In this document: in pieces, positions 4,847 through 5,475 of the stretch | Layout: each line of letters opens with the position of its first letter | Numbering within the stretch: position 1 is the first letter of the stretch | Assembly (NCBI GenBank): GCA_016844295.1 | Contig: JAENIV010000052.1 | Location: 1-5,475, forward strand | Source of the DNA: Candidatus Berkelbacteria bacterium | GTDB lineage: Bacteria > Patescibacteriota > UBA1384 > UBA12157 > JAENIV01 | DNA: 5,475 nt | Direction: 5' to 3' | Notes under the pieces: model-generated | Databases searched by the model: none | The model's input: only the letters and a program-made list of their open reading frames with translations | Told to the model about the DNA's origin: nothing | Made by a program: the position numbers and the translations under genes

Positions 4847-5475
4847 TCCTTCAAATGTAGAACAAACTAACGTAACTATTTTCATCATCTCGTTGGGGGT
4901 TGCTATCGTCCTTCTGATTTTGACAAGGAGACTACTTAAAATTTCTTTTCCATTCTTTTTTATGGGCTTATTAGGTTTAATTTTGGGGCTTTTAGTTGGA
5001 TCGTTAGCCGCATCGCCTTTGTATAAATTGCCGGGAGCCTATGGAACTTGGGTACCGGTAATCGTAAATGCGTTTGTAACGGTGGCTGTTTTAGATTTAT
5101 TTATTGCCCAAGCGAGACCCGCCTCCGATTTTTTTCACAAAATTACAAATCGTATTTTTGGTCATGAAGAGCAACACGAAAATGTTATTATCGTCGATAC
5201 CTCGTCCTTAATTGACGGGAGATTAGAGCAAATTGCTTTAAGTGGCTTTATTATGGGCAAACTTTTAATTCCCCAATTTGTTCTGGCTGAGCTCCAGAAA
5301 GTTGCAGACTCAGAAGAACCATTACGTCGAGCAAAAGGTAGAAGGGGCTTAGAATCTCTGGATAGAATGCAGCATCATCCATTAATTCCCTTAGAAATAA
5401 TTGATGATTTTGAAACCGCTCGCGATGCTGTGGATATGAAAATAATAAAAACTGCGAAAAAAAGAAATGCCAAAA
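4839..5475 (+). CDS. Membrane-anchored PIN-domain protein, YacL-like PIN/TRAM family (3' end outside window)
   Basis: The open frame has about three N-terminal hydrophobic segments at roughly residues 12-28, 37-60 and 71-90 (FIISLGVAIVLLIL; FFFMGLLGLILGLLVG; VPVIVNAFVTVAVLDLF). A PIN nuclease-like domain begins at VIIVDTSSLIDGR. Acidic residues at the expected PIN positions are Asp120, Glu151 (in FVLAELQ) and Asp199 (in AVDMKI). The stretch KVADSEEPLRRAKGRRGLE closely recalls the YacL family, which adds a C-terminal TRAM RNA-binding domain; here that part, and the last PIN motif, would lie past the window. PIN domains are commonly metal-dependent RNases, but the role of YacL-type proteins is unsettled. 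The nearest stop upstream in frame is at 4824, ATG is absent before 4962, and TTG 4839 with AGGA upstream overlaps the radA stop by 8 bases, suggesting translational coupling. In Bacillus, yacL lies close downstream of radA, supporting the call. Confidence 0.87.
   Translation, partial: MFNPSNVEQTNVTIFIISLGVAIVLLILTRRLLKISFPFFFMGLLGLILGLLVGSLAASPLYKLPGAYGTWVPVIVNAFVTVAVLDLFIAQARPASDFFHKITNRIFGHEEQHENVIIVDTSSLIDGRLEQIALSGFIMGKLLIPQFVLAELQKVADSEEPLRRAKGRRGLESLDRMQHHPLIPLEIIDDFETARDAVDMKIIKTAKKRNAK

Noticed and set aside
1..5475. TGA recoding as in SR1/Gracilibacteria
   Set aside because: The conserved genes read through without in-frame TGA and end at TAG or TAA.
1..5475. tRNA, rRNA, CRISPR array, insertion sequence or origin
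   Set aside because: No cloverleaf, regularly spaced repeats, transposase-like frame or cluster of DnaA-box-like sites was seen on either strand by eye.

Overview
The window looks like a chromosomal piece of a small-genome bacterium, most likely a member of the Candidate Phyla Radiation (Patescibacteria). The clues are AT-rich lysine/isoleucine/asparagine-heavy genes, short housekeeping proteins, an extended loop in MurB, and the order murB-ftsQ-recJ // radA-PIN/TRAM membrane protein. No TGA falls in frame inside the long genes, so the standard bacterial code fits and the TGA-Gly code of SR1/Gracilibacteria does not. The lineage is inferred from style, not from a search.

Left block (1-2897, + strand): the 3' end of murB (peptidoglycan precursor reductase) runs straight into ftsQ (divisome protein); the ftsQ Shine-Dalgarno (SD) sequence overlaps the murB stop. 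This is the tail of a division/cell-wall cluster. recJ (single-strand DNA exonuclease) follows after 23 bases, without a visible SD.

Middle island (about 2902-3474, - strand): one compact transcription unit of about 51% GC (hand count, 2941-3420) in surroundings that look like the mid-30s. It has a near-consensus sigma-70 promoter (TTGATA-17-TATAAT), a leader of about 135 nt, a strong SD before a possible 36-codon membrane-peptide reading frame, a second strong SD, a 117-aa protein resembling the VOC (glyoxalase/bleomycin-resistance) fold, and an intrinsic terminator. This is the least ordinary part of the window.

Right block (3487-5475, + strand): radA starts from a promoter whose -10 box lies 6 bases before the ATG, which predicts a leaderless mRNA. 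It is followed, with overlapping ends, by a membrane-anchored PIN-domain protein of the YacL type that probably begins at TTG and runs off the window. Two small repeat structures lie inside radA: four A-rich heptads in the linker after the zinc finger, and an inverted repeat in a roughly 10-residue insertion in the ATPase domain.

RecJ and RadA both act in recombinational repair, while MurB and FtsQ serve wall synthesis and division. The reverse-strand island has no evident functional link to either group.
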